From Clostridiales bacterium (GTDB lineage Bacteria; Bacillota; Clostridia; Caldicoprobacterales; DTU083), in the NCBI GenBank assembly GCA_012512335.1, contig JAAZEK010000169.1, forward strand, positions 1-11,711: 11,711 nucleotides of DNA, given 5' to 3'. The translations under genes and the position numbers were made by a program. The stretch's first letter is position 1. Each line of letters starts with the position of its first letter. The notes beneath the pieces are model-generated. The model made no database searches. It saw nothing but the letters and a program-made list of their open reading frames with translations, and had not been told where the DNA came from. Shown here in pieces: positions 1 through 7,885 of the stretch.

Positions 1-82
1 GTATGCGGTAAATGCATACATTGAAGAAACTACCAAAAAACAAGCCTACTATTAAAATCAAAATTGACTGAAAAATCTCCAT
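1..82 (-). CDS. pilD: Prepilin peptidase (PilD/GspO, A24 family), N-terminal fragment cut by the window edge
   Basis: Only the first 27 codons are visible; the gene continues past base 1. The frame opens with ATG at 82-80 and has a GAGGAG ribosome binding site at 94-89, six bases upstream. The visible protein is a hydrophobic first membrane helix followed by GSFFNVCIYRI at about residues 17-27. This closely matches the family hallmark near the N-terminus of bacterial prepilin peptidases (GSFLNVxIYR). These enzymes are polytopic inner-membrane aspartic peptidases that cleave the leader of type IV prepilins and usually methylate the new N-terminus. The catalytic aspartates lie outside the window and cannot be checked. 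It follows pilO by 90 bases on the same strand, so it is probably the next gene of the pilus operon. The call rests on one short but very characteristic motif. Confidence 0.85.
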   Translation of the reverse strand, partial: MEIFQSILILIVGLFFGSFFNVCIYRI

Positions 83-88
83 TCTAAT

Positions 89-94
89 CTCCTC
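89..94 (-). promoter_or_regulatory. Ribosome binding site of pilD
   Basis: The minus strand reads GAGGAG at 94-89, followed by six bases and then the ATG at 82-80. This site is the main support for reading the short fragment at the window edge as the true start of a gene rather than a chance frame. I see no clear hairpin in the 90 bases between pilO and this gene. Confidence 0.75.
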
Positions 95-172
95 ATCTTT
101 ATACTAGTTTTATCTACGCAGACAACTTAATCTCACTCACTACTGAAGTCAACAGTCTGCTGGTTATAGTTA

Positions 173-970
173 TCAATCAGTAGGTGGTATTTCAGTTTCT
201 TCTGTAATTTCTTCTTCACCTTGTGTACCTTCTAGAGGTTCTTCTGTTTCAGGTGAATCAGTTGGAACAAATGGGAATGGATTGTCTATACCTTTAGGGG
301 TATTATACGGCCAATCTAAATAACTATCATCTTGTGGGTCTTCAGTAAGCTTGTTCATAGCGTAAAAATCAAGTCCTATGGAGCCACTAATATTGCCATC
401 CGTACCCTGGCTTAACTGTAAGCTATTGATCACTGTAGTTCGATTTAGCTCTTCCAATCGGCGTATAAAGTTCATAACCTCTTCATATTTACCAAATAAT
501 GGTGCTTGTATAGTCATGGATTCGACATTAAGCTTTATTGGTTCTTTTGTAGCATTATTATCTCCATTGCCTTCGGGCGAATTATTTACTAGATTAGTGT
601 CTAGATTTTCTACTGCTTGGTTATCTACTTGGAAAAGCTGAGAAAACCCAACAGAATCAGCAGAGGCATTAGAAACACGTAATTGCTCATCCATAAGGAG
701 AATCAGTTTTTTCTGTTGGATTGTTGGTAAATATCTCTGAGAAGACTGCGCAATGGACTGCTGCATTGCTTCAATTTCAGCATTAAGCTGTGGCAAGCTT
801 TCGAGCTCTACCTTAACAGTCTCTACCTCAGTAGTCTTATAATCAAGTTGTTCTTTGGTCGAGGTAAGTTTATCTAGTTGTGGCGAAATTATAAAATAAT
901 AGGATAAGGCTAGAAGTAATACTATTCCAGTAAGCTTTAATAAAAAAGTTTCCCTTTTTGTTAATTTCAT
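173..970 (-). CDS. pilO: Type IV pilus alignment protein PilO-like, with an acidic C-terminal tail
   Basis: This 265-residue protein has a short basic cytoplasmic N-terminus, one membrane helix at about residues 9-28, a coiled-coil-like stretch at about 33-80, and an extracytoplasmic domain to about residue 210. That is the PilO plan: with PilN it forms the heterodimer that links the PilM ring to the rest of the pilus machine. Identity rests mainly on position (third of the pilM-pilN-pilO series) and architecture, because PilO sequences diverge widely. The ATG start overlaps the pilN stop by four bases (ATGA), implying translational coupling. The last 45 or so residues are rich in Pro, Glu, Asp and Thr and are probably disordered. 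Such a tail is not part of the conserved PilO fold. The protein is longer than the roughly 200 residues of proteobacterial PilO, mostly because of this tail and a Asn/Gly-rich insert near residues 120-140. Confidence 0.8.
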   Translation of the reverse strand: MKLTKRETFLLKLTGIVLLLALSYYFIISPQLDKLTSTKEQLDYKTTEVETVKVELESLPQLNAEIEAMQQSIAQSSQRYLPTIQQKKLILLMDEQLRVSNASADSVGFSQLFQVDNQAVENLDTNLVNNSPEGNGDNNATKEPIKLNVESMTIQAPLFGKYEEVMNFIRRLEELNRTTVINSLQLSQGTDGNISGSIGLDFYAMNKLTEDPQDDSYLDWPYNTPKGIDNPFPFVPTDSPETEEPLEGTQGEEEITEETEIPPTD

Positions 971-1572
971 TGTTCCATCACATCCTTTAATTGACAGCTC
1001 ATTGCAAATGTGTAAGTTATTTCATTGTTTTCACTTGTCTCATCACTTGTAGTTACTGTTGTTATATCCGATATATGCACATCCTGGAACAAGCCCAAAG
1101 CTTGAATATTATTCAGATATTCTGCAATAATCTGACGACTAGGTGCAATTCCCTGTATCTGTAACATCTGAGCATCCATAGAAATATTTTCGAAATATAG
1201 TCCCTGTGGAACTGCTGAATTAATTTGTCCGATATATTCAGTACCTATTATACTGATACTTTCAAGGTGTTGGTTAAAAGCTTGTAGAGATAGGTCAAAT
1301 TGATGAAGATTCTGAATCTCTCTTTGCTTTTCAGTTACTTGCTGCCTCTGAGCTGTAACTTCTTCGGAAGCCAGATAAGCATCTAAATCATCTATTTTAT
1401 TTTGAGTAGTTGAAATTGTTCGATCCGATAGATAATACGCTCCTGCTATCAGCGCAATATAAAGGAACAGTAAAATAAAAAATCGGATTCTTTTTTTTCG
1501 GGACGATTCTTTGTTATCCAATTCCATAGAAAAGAAGTTATAGTCTCTTTTTTGAAGTGTTAAGTTACTCAT
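967..1572 (-). CDS. pilN: Type IV pilus alignment protein PilN-like
   Basis: The 201-residue product has a cytoplasmic N-terminus of about 29 residues ending in a basic cluster (RKKRIR), one membrane helix at about 30-48, a coiled-coil region and a small extracytoplasmic domain. This is the PilN fold plan (Fimbrial assembly PilN family). PilN pairs with PilO and its cytoplasmic end docks on PilM. In well-studied PilN proteins docking uses an INLLP-type motif at the extreme N-terminus. Here the equivalent stretch reads NLTLQKRDYNFF, so the motif is only loosely kept. The gene overlaps the end of pilM by eight bases and has GGGAGGG upstream of its ATG, about ten bases away. It overlaps pilO by four bases. 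The assignment is firm from its place between pilM and pilO. Confidence 0.85.
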   Translation of the reverse strand: MSNLTLQKRDYNFFSMELDNKESSRKKRIRFFILLFLYIALIAGAYYLSDRTISTTQNKIDDLDAYLASEEVTAQRQQVTEKQREIQNLHQFDLSLQAFNQHLESISIIGTEYIGQINSAVPQGLYFENISMDAQMLQIQGIAPSRQIIAEYLNNIQALGLFQDVHISDITTVTTSDETSENNEITYTFAMSCQLKDVMEQ

Positions 1573-2623
1573 ATCGAATCAACCCTCCCAATGCATTTAT
1601 AAAGTTCATGGAATTTAACTCGCTTATTTTTTTATCCAATTTTATTATATCTAGATTAGCAATTGTCTGAGTTTTCAGGTTTAATGCTTGCTCTACATAT
1701 TTAGCCAGAGCCTTTAAACCTGAAGCTCCTCCCATTAGATAAATGCCCTCTATTCGGTTTCCTGTCGTTCTACTAATGTAATATTGAAATATTTTTTGTA
1801 TTTCTGATAACCAAATGTCAACCTTGGAGCGGATGATGTCATTACACTGATCTGACATGTGTTCATCGAAAACCTCAGGATCTAGGTTAGCTTCTTTAAT
1901 TTTCTTCTTTTCTGCTTGATCCAATGAAATATTGAAAGCCATCGAAATTTCATCATCAATCTCTTTGGATCCTAAATTTATTATCCGGCTGAAAGCGAGC
2001 TTACCCATATTCAATATATGAATTGTAATACTATGGTGACCTAAATCAATAAAAGCATAAGTTTTTTCAGAATTAAATATCTCTCCATTAATAGAAACTT
2101 TTTTAGAAAATAATTTTGCTACTGCATTAAAATGCAAGTCCAAAGCTATAGGTTTAAGATCGCACTCCTTAATCAAATTTGTAAAGTTTTCTACCATGTT
2201 TATAGGCATAGCTGCTACTTGAATTTTATATTTTGTCACACCATCCTCTATTACTTCCCCGACAACTGTATATTCTACAATGTATTCGCTGGCAACGATT
2301 GGCAGATACTGTTCAATTTCATATTTTACCATATTTTCCAATTGCTTTCTATCTGCTGCTGGCAGTAGTATATCTCTGGTAATAACGGATGTGCTTTGAG
2401 TTGTAATTACAGCATTTTTTCCCTTGATTTTATTGCTAGTCAAACTGCTACGAATAGTTGACCGCAGCAATTCAAAGTCCTCTATTCTTCCATCATGAAA
2501 TACACCCACTGGGATGGGACATTCTATGGCATCCCTGATTGCGATAATGTTCTTATTATATTTCCCTTGAATTATATGTATGTTCTGGCTACCTATATCT
2601 AAGCAGACTAAGTTTTGACTCAA
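1565..2623 (-). CDS. pilM: Type IV pilus assembly protein PilM (actin-like ATPase fold)
   Basis: PilM is a cytoplasmic actin/FtsA-like protein that binds the N-terminus of PilN and couples the assembly ATPase to the inner-membrane complex. The sequence shows the fold's nucleotide-binding signatures: phosphate-1 loop LDIGSQN near the N-terminus, phosphate-2 loop FIDLGHHS in the middle, and the adenosine motif IYLMGGASGL at about residue 295. The family motif EIEQYLP is also present. The frame is open from a GTG at 2632-2630, but that codon lies inside an AGAGGTGAT Shine-Dalgarno sequence. I prefer the TTG at 2623-2621, eight bases beyond the GG of that site, giving 352 residues. The GTG start would add three. 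The gene follows pilC after about 30 bases and overlaps pilN by eight. Confidence 0.92.
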   Translation of the reverse strand: MSQNLVCLDIGSQNIHIIQGKYNKNIIAIRDAIECPIPVGVFHDGRIEDFELLRSTIRSSLTSNKIKGKNAVITTQSTSVITRDILLPAADRKQLENMVKYEIEQYLPIVASEYIVEYTVVGEVIEDGVTKYKIQVAAMPINMVENFTNLIKECDLKPIALDLHFNAVAKLFSKKVSINGEIFNSEKTYAFIDLGHHSITIHILNMGKLAFSRIINLGSKEIDDEISMAFNISLDQAEKKKIKEANLDPEVFDEHMSDQCNDIIRSKVDIWLSEIQKIFQYYISRTTGNRIEGIYLMGGASGLKALAKYVEQALNLKTQTIANLDIIKLDKKISELNSMNFINALGGLIRYE

Positions 2624-2627
2624 AGAA

Positions 2628-2636
2628 ATCACCTCT
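2628..2636 (-). promoter_or_regulatory. Ribosome binding site that sets the pilM start at TTG
   Basis: The minus strand reads AGAGGTGAT at 2636-2628, an eight-base match to the anti-Shine-Dalgarno complement GAGGTGAT. The open frame could start at GTG 2632-2630, but this lies within the site itself and could not be served by it. The TTG at 2623-2621 sits at normal spacing and is the better start. Confidence 0.6.
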
Positions 2637-2653
2637 TTACTTTTTATGTTAGT

Positions 2654-3862
2654 TTATTGAATTGTTTGCATCATATCCATCATTGGAAGGTACATTGCAA
2701 CTACTAGAAAACCTATGACAAGGGCCATAACAATTATCATTATAGGCTCGAGCATGGTAGTCATCTTCTGTATAGCTACATCTACTTCCTCATCATAAAA
2801 ATCTGCAGTTTTTTGTAACACATCATCCAAGGCTCCGGATTCTTCTCCAATTCGAATCATAGAGTGCACCATGGGAGGAAACAACCCTAGCCTCTGCACA
2901 GGTCCAGATAAATCATAACCCTTACGCATATCTTCTTTGACAGAAATAATTCCATCAGCTATAACTCTATTACCTACTACCTTAGCCACAATATCCATTG
3001 CCTGTAGCAGTGGAATCCCACTTGCTAGTAAGGTGGATAAAGTACGTGTGAATCTTGAGGTACTAACCTTAACCACAACATTTTTGACTATTGGTATTTT
3101 CAACTTTAATAAATCAAATTGTTGTCTTCCAACGGGAGTTTGTATATATCTACGAATTACATAAACCAGGAGAATGATAGCTAGCAAAAATATATACCAA
3201 TAATTCTGAAGCGCATTGCTCATATTAAGTAATAACTGGGTAGGTCCAGGCAAAGGGACATCACCGCCTTCAAACATGCCCAGGAAGGTAGGAAGAATGG
3301 CTACTAGCATAAAGATAACAACAACAACAGATACCGCTGCTAGGATTATAGGATAAGTCATTGCACCTTTTATCTTGTTTTGTATTTTATTTTCTTTCTC
3401 ATAGTGAGTAGCCATACGCTCCATTATGATGTCAAGATTTCCACTGGCTTCTCCTGCTTCTACCATGCTGATGAACAACTCAGGAAAATCATTTTGATTT
3501 TCTTTCATGGATTCTGAAAGTGTAGATCCCTTCTGAACTGACTCATATACCTTTTCAATTACCTCGCGAAAATAAGGCTTCTCAGTTTGTTGTCTAAGAA
3601 TGTCAAGGCACTGGATAATAGTAACACCGGCATTAAGCATGGCATAAAACTGTCTAGCAAATATAGCGATTTCTTTGGTCTTTACCTTGTTGAATATTTT
3701 TAATTTACTTAAATCAGTGCCTTCAGACACTTCCTTAATTTGAACTGGATGATAGCTTTTGCTTCTCAGCATTTGCATTATTTCACTACGGTCCTTTGCA
3801 TTATACCTTCCGTTTATGCTGTCTCCAGTCTGACTGACTGCTTTGTATTCAAACAGTGGCAT
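2654..3862 (-). CDS. pilC: Type IV pilus inner-membrane platform protein PilC (GspF family)
   Basis: PilC is the membrane platform on which the PilB and PilT motors act to insert or withdraw pilin. The 402-residue product has the usual N-terminal segment (MPLFEYKAVSQTG...G), then two GspF/T2SSF repeats at about residues 67-190 and 270-392. In repeat 1, FARQFYAMLNAGV and MVEAGEASGNLD are recognisable. In repeat 2 the matching segments are FTRTLSTLLASGIPL and MIRIGEESGALDD. Membrane helices are predicted at about 170-193, 221-238 and 373-393. Length and features are normal for the family. The ATG start has a GGGAGGGAG site a few bases upstream. The gene lies 50 bases after pilT. In many T4P operons pilin genes come next, but here pilM follows directly. 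Confidence 0.96.
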   Translation of the reverse strand: MPLFEYKAVSQTGDSINGRYNAKDRSEIMQMLRSKSYHPVQIKEVSEGTDLSKLKIFNKVKTKEIAIFARQFYAMLNAGVTIIQCLDILRQQTEKPYFREVIEKVYESVQKGSTLSESMKENQNDFPELFISMVEAGEASGNLDIIMERMATHYEKENKIQNKIKGAMTYPIILAAVSVVVVIFMLVAILPTFLGMFEGGDVPLPGPTQLLLNMSNALQNYWYIFLLAIILLVYVIRRYIQTPVGRQQFDLLKLKIPIVKNVVVKVSTSRFTRTLSTLLASGIPLLQAMDIVAKVVGNRVIADGIISVKEDMRKGYDLSGPVQRLGLFPPMVHSMIRIGEESGALDDVLQKTADFYDEEVDVAIQKMTTMLEPIMIIVMALVIGFLVVAMYLPMMDMMQTIQ

Positions 3863-3912
3863 AGTAATCTCCCTCCCATAAATATTCTATAAAAACTATT
3901 GTATCATTTACA

Positions 3913-4980
3913 TCAAAACATCCTTAAATGCTGTTTCAACATTTCTCGATCCATAGCCCTTTCCATAGCGGTTTCATTTGTAATGCTTCCCCTTCTGACT
4001 AAATCCGCCAATGAAAAGTCCATACTTCTCATACCTGACTTCATTCCAGTCTGGATAGATGTTTGTATCTGATGTGTTCTACCCTCTCTAATCAGATTAC
4101 GTATTGCGCCATTTGCTAAGAGAATTTCCAATGCAGCTATTCGCCCATCATTAGTCTTTAGAGGTAATAGTTGCTGAGCAATTATTCCTTCTAAAACAGC
4201 AGCCAGCTGAGTTTTAATCTGAGATTGTTGGTAGGATGGAAAAGAGTCAATTATTCGGTCTATTGTTTGGTCAGCACTCATAGTATGCAAAGTAGACATG
4301 ACTAGATGGCCTGTTTCCGCTGCTGTTATAGCTGTACTGATGGTTTCCATATCACGCATCTCACCTACCAAAATAACATCAGGATCCTCACGTAGTGCTG
4401 CCCGCAATGAATTGGAAAAAGTAAGGCTGTCACTGCCGATTTCCCTCTGATTGACCATGCTCTTATCATGGGTATGTAGATATTCGATGGGATCTTCCAA
4501 GGTGATAATATGACAACGCCTATTCTGGTTTATGTGATTTACCATGGCAGCTAGTGTGGTGGATTTACCACTACCTGTAGGACCAGTAACCAATATCAGC
4601 CCTCTAGGTTTTAGGGATAGATCCTTTAAACTGGGAGGGAACCCAAAATCATCAAGATTAGGAGGGTTGATGTTTACAACTCGAATTGCAAGAGCATAGC
4701 TTCCCCTTTGCTTGTAAGCATTAACACGAAATCGAGCCAAACCAGGCAAGAAAAATGAAAAGTCCCACTCACCATGCTCATCCAACAGATTTATTTGTTT
4801 CTCATCCATCACTTGCTTCACATATTCCTGTGTATCCTCTGGACGCAAGCTATCTGCTTCAATAGTATTAAGTTGGCCATGTACTCGTAATACGGGTGGC
4901 ACTCCTACAGTGAGATGTAGATCCGACGCCTTTTCCTCAACAGCTTTCTTCAATAATTCACTTATATTGTACAATTTCAT
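3913..4980 (-). CDS. pilT: Type IV pilus retraction ATPase PilT
   Basis: PilT is the hexameric cytoplasmic ATPase that powers pilus retraction (twitching, DNA uptake, phage entry). Visible motifs in order are the N-terminal ASDLHLTVG, Walker A GPTGSGKST at about 133-141, the Asp box TLEDPIEY, Walker B VILVGEMRD at about 203-211, and the His box TGHLVMSTLHT. The PilT-specific AIRNLIREGRTHQI follows at about 292-305 and separates it from PilB-type extension motors. Length (355 residues) is typical. The start is uncertain: GTG 4983, ATG 4980 and TTG 4974 are all in frame behind AGGAAGGTGAT. ATG is used here. TTG 4974 has the same spacing to the AGGTGAT site as the TTG proposed for pilM. The gene begins only a few bases after the pilB stop. 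Confidence 0.95.
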   Translation of the reverse strand: MKLYNISELLKKAVEEKASDLHLTVGVPPVLRVHGQLNTIEADSLRPEDTQEYVKQVMDEKQINLLDEHGEWDFSFFLPGLARFRVNAYKQRGSYALAIRVVNINPPNLDDFGFPPSLKDLSLKPRGLILVTGPTGSGKSTTLAAMVNHINQNRRCHIITLEDPIEYLHTHDKSMVNQREIGSDSLTFSNSLRAALREDPDVILVGEMRDMETISTAITAAETGHLVMSTLHTMSADQTIDRIIDSFPSYQQSQIKTQLAAVLEGIIAQQLLPLKTNDGRIAALEILLANGAIRNLIREGRTHQIQTSIQTGMKSGMRSMDFSLADLVRRGSITNETAMERAMDREMLKQHLRMF

Positions 4981-4987
4981 CACCTTC

Positions 4988-6670
4988 CTATTCTATACTG
5001 TATGTAACCTTCAGCATTTCTTCTTTAGTTGTTACTCCTTTACGTACCAGTTCGCTACAGCTGTCTTGTAGGGTAATAGTTCCATATTTTGACGCCATAG
5101 CTCTAATTGAATCTATAGATGCATTTCGATCTACGAGTTCACGGAGTTCTCGAGTCATAAGCATGACCTCATGGATTGCTGTCCTTCCTCTGTAACCAGT
5201 TTGGTTACAGACACTACATCCTTCGCCTTTATATAACATTTCGCCATCCTTTAGATTTATTAGTTCCATTTCGGACTGGCTAGGCTGATATTCTACCTTG
5301 CAGTTGGTGCAAATTTTCTTTACCAAACGCTGCGCTACTACACCGACCACAGAGGACGATACAAGGTAAGATTCTACACCCATATCTATGAGACGTGAAA
5401 CCGTGGATGCTGAGTCGTTAGTATGCATGGTACTTAAAACTAAATGTCCTGTTATAGCAGCTCGTACTGCAATTTCTGCTGTTTCAGTGTCTCTAATTTC
5501 ACCAATCATGATTATATCTGGATCTTGACGTAAAATGGAGCGTAAGCCATTGGCAAAGGTCAAACCCGCTTTTACATTAACTTGTACCTGATTAACACCA
5601 TCCAGCCTATACTCAACTGGATCTTCAACTGTGATAATATTTCGATTAATTTTATTTAGCTCTCTTAGCACTGCATATAGGGTTGTCGTCTTACCACTTC
5701 CTGTAGGACCAGTAACTAATATGATCCCATTAGGACTTTGTATAATTTTATCAAACATTTCTATATTCTTTTCACTAAACCCCAGCTGGGCTTTAGTTAG
5801 TATTGTGCTACTTCGATCCAGAATTCTGATAACAATTTTTTCGCCATAGACAGTAGGCAAAACAGATAAACGAAGGTCTATATCCTTATTATCAATACTC
5901 ATCTCAACTCTGCCATCTTGGGGAATTCTTTTTTCGGCTATATCCATTTTGCTAATAATCTTAATACGGGTGACTATAGCTGAATGAGTGGTTTTTGATG
6001 ATGTCATAATCTCCTGAAGCTCACCATCTATACGAAATCGAATTCTAATATTCTTTTCATAAGGCTCAATGTGTATATCACTGGCCTTTGCTCTAACTGC
6101 ATGCTGGATGATAGAATCTACAAGACGAACAACTGGCGCATTGCTTACCTCACTAAGTATCTCCTCTTCTATTTCAGATATTTGCTCTATACGAGCCTCT
6201 TTTGCAAAATCCTCTGCGGCTTTTTCTGCGCTTTCATTGCTATAATATTTATCCAGAGCTGCATGGATATGGCTTCTCAATGCTAAGGCAGGTTTTATTT
6301 TCAATCCTGTCGCTATGTTTACATCATCGATAGCATATATATTTAATGGGTCAGTCATAGCTACAGTTAGCTGATTCCCTTCCTTTTCAACTGGAATAAG
6401 TGAATGTCTTCGGGCCAAGCTTTCGCTTATCAAACGAGGAACTTCTGGATGTATACTAATTATTGCAAAATCAATATATGGTATTTTTAGCTGGTATTCC
6501 AAAGCTTCAACTAGCTGCTGCTCACTTATAATCTGTTCATCTATTAAGAGCTCACCTAGCTTTTTCCCTGTTGTTTTTTGTTTTAAAAGTGCTTCTTCAA
6601 GTTGCATAGGTGATAGTATGCCAGAATCCATGAGTATCTCACCCAGGCCTCTTTTATTTCGATTAACCAT
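4988..6670 (-). CDS. pilB: Type IV pilus extension ATPase PilB (GspE/PulE family)
   Basis: PilB is the cytoplasmic hexameric ATPase that drives pilus polymerisation with PilC. The 560-residue protein has an N-terminal MshEN-type domain (about 1-145) with two related repeats (GLGEILMDSGILS and KLGELLIDEQIIS), then a linker and the GspE motor. Motor motifs are Walker A GPTGSGKTTT at 321-330, Asp box TVEDPVEY, Walker B IIMIGEIRD at 386-393 and His box TGHLVLSTMHTND. A four-cysteine zinc site, CTNC at 454-457 and CSVC at 485-488, is typical of PilB/GspE and absent from PilT. Some MshEN domains bind c-di-GMP. Here the usual Arg of each repeat is Gly or Lys and one conserved Gly is Gln, so binding is uncertain. 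The ATG has a GGGGG-rich site about seven bases upstream. It begins 36 bases after the ZorC-like gene, where it would normally follow aroE or another pilus gene. Confidence 0.96.
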   Translation of the reverse strand: MVNRNKRGLGEILMDSGILSPMQLEEALLKQKTTGKKLGELLIDEQIISEQQLVEALEYQLKIPYIDFAIISIHPEVPRLISESLARRHSLIPVEKEGNQLTVAMTDPLNIYAIDDVNIATGLKIKPALALRSHIHAALDKYYSNESAEKAAEDFAKEARIEQISEIEEEILSEVSNAPVVRLVDSIIQHAVRAKASDIHIEPYEKNIRIRFRIDGELQEIMTSSKTTHSAIVTRIKIISKMDIAEKRIPQDGRVEMSIDNKDIDLRLSVLPTVYGEKIVIRILDRSSTILTKAQLGFSEKNIEMFDKIIQSPNGIILVTGPTGSGKTTTLYAVLRELNKINRNIITVEDPVEYRLDGVNQVQVNVKAGLTFANGLRSILRQDPDIIMIGEIRDTETAEIAVRAAITGHLVLSTMHTNDSASTVSRLIDMGVESYLVSSSVVGVVAQRLVKKICTNCKVEYQPSQSEMELINLKDGEMLYKGEGCSVCNQTGYRGRTAIHEVMLMTRELRELVDRNASIDSIRAMASKYGTITLQDSCSELVRKGVTTKEEMLKVTYSIE

Positions 6671-6706
6671 ATTAATCCCCCTATTTGCTGCTTATATCTC
6701 TATATA

Positions 6707-7885
6707 TTATAAAATCATATCCAAATAATCTCTTATGTATAACTTGTCAATACCTTCGTAATTAAGTTCGTATATTTCAGATCTTTTATTTTCCAATATA
6801 GCATCTTTTATGGACACTACGCTATCCGGATCTAATGACCATGAAGCTTGATTTACTAGGTCAATTTCATCATTATGGCTTCTAAAGGTTCTATTAAACG
6901 CTATTTCTTTATAAAGATACGATGCATACTCTTTATCCTCAGAATCTACAACTACATATCCTGGTAAGTAAAGGAATAATAGTTGTAATTCTGGACACCA
7001 TTTGGTTTTTTCAATAGCCTGGTAATAATTTTTCCAGAAAAAAAACTTCTCAGAGTGGTTCCCCATATACATACCTATATCCTTTAGCTTGGTCCACTCC
7101 TCCAACTTGGTTTTTAATTCTTTCGAGATTGAATCCCAAATCCCGCAACTCTTGTCTGGGCTATTATAAAGCGACAGCAGATAGATATTAATATCCTCTA
7201 CATAGTCATTTACAGTCATAACCTCTAGATAGTGGCTAATATAAGGACAATGAGACTTACTTGTTTCTTGGATTTCATCAAGAAACAATCGTGAGTTCTT
7301 ATGAAAACCATCACTATTGCAATGCATAAAAAACTCCTGTGATATAGCCTTGGCAAAACTACTTTCTTTTCTAATATTATACCGAGCATAAAAATTTATA
7401 AGAATATCTCCTTCTGCTTTTAATACATTCAAAGCTTGCTCTACTAGTTTCTCATCATAGAAATTCATCTTGCTTGCTAAGCTTAGGTCATATATAGTTG
7501 GAACATTATCTTTAATATAGTCAGAAATCAAGGCAAAAGATTCCCTTAAGTTTGCATTGGTATAATGCTCCTGCAACATAATCCAATTATACTTATAGAA
7601 ACGCTTTTTCATACGACTAGATAAGATAATAAAAAGCTTTTCTTTTTGATCTTGAGTGATATCCTTTTTCAGGGCATGAAAAAGCAAATTCAGCTTACTG
7701 TTTGGAAGGGAGTTTGCATACTCAACAAGTTCCCTTCCTTGTAATGTGTCTATTTGCTGGAGTAGTATGATTGCTTCATCATTCCTATCCACCCAAGCGA
7801 TTTCTTCAACATAGGGATGATTTATTCGCACTGAATTCAAGACATTATTAAATTTTAGACTGGGAGGAATAATGGCTAATTCCAT
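6707..7885 (-). CDS. ZorC-like protein with a degenerate EH-signature-like C-terminus (tentative)
   Basis: This is a soluble, mostly helical 392-residue protein with no signal peptide or membrane helix. I do not recognise it with certainty. Its place directly after ZorA- and ZorB-like genes is the place of zorC in Zorya anti-phage systems, and the C-terminal third shows a ZorC-like pattern. The parts are FFFWKNYYQAIEKTKW at 281-296, VVVDSEDKEYASYLY at 311-325, and LVNQASW at 343-349. From memory, the EH-signature family has FW.RY, then a hydrophobic-E-F-S...NA.YIY strand, then H..GW. If that alignment holds, the name-giving Glu is Asp and the His is Gln. The N-terminal region includes a basic/aromatic helix (RMKKRFYKYNW at 91-101). 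The start ATG overlaps the preceding stop as TAATG, with AAGGA about ten bases upstream, so it is translationally coupled. It looks more AT-rich than pilB or pilC. Confidence 0.5.
   Translation of the reverse strand: MELAIIPPSLKFNNVLNSVRINHPYVEEIAWVDRNDEAIILLQQIDTLQGRELVEYANSLPNSKLNLLFHALKKDITQDQKEKLFIILSSRMKKRFYKYNWIMLQEHYTNANLRESFALISDYIKDNVPTIYDLSLASKMNFYDEKLVEQALNVLKAEGDILINFYARYNIRKESSFAKAISQEFFMHCNSDGFHKNSRLFLDEIQETSKSHCPYISHYLEVMTVNDYVEDINIYLLSLYNSPDKSCGIWDSISKELKTKLEEWTKLKDIGMYMGNHSEKFFFWKNYYQAIEKTKWCPELQLLFLYLPGYVVVDSEDKEYASYLYKEIAFNRTFRSHNDEIDLVNQASWSLDPDSVVSIKDAILENKRSEIYELNYEGIDKLYIRDYLDMIL

Noticed and set aside
83..172. Possible terminator between pilO and pilD.
   Set aside because: No stem with adequate pairing followed by a T-run on the minus strand could be found; the genes probably share a transcript.
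378..641. Open frame on the plus strand.
   Set aside because: It lies entirely inside pilO, opposite in strand, with no family features and no ribosome binding site. The same applies to plus-strand frames at 2132-2368, 2937-3164, 5631-5849, 6071-6286, 9498-9728, 9778-10011 and 10504-10785.
3913..6670. Type II secretion or competence operon instead of type IV pili.
   Set aside because: A PilT-type retraction ATPase and the pilM-pilN-pilO set point to T4P. No secretin or gsp-specific genes are present.
6706..6734. TATAAT on the minus strand at 6711-6706 as a possible -10 box for a promoter before pilB.
   Set aside because: No acceptable -35 hexamer lies 16-18 bases upstream, and the surrounding DNA is AT-rich enough for the match to arise by chance.
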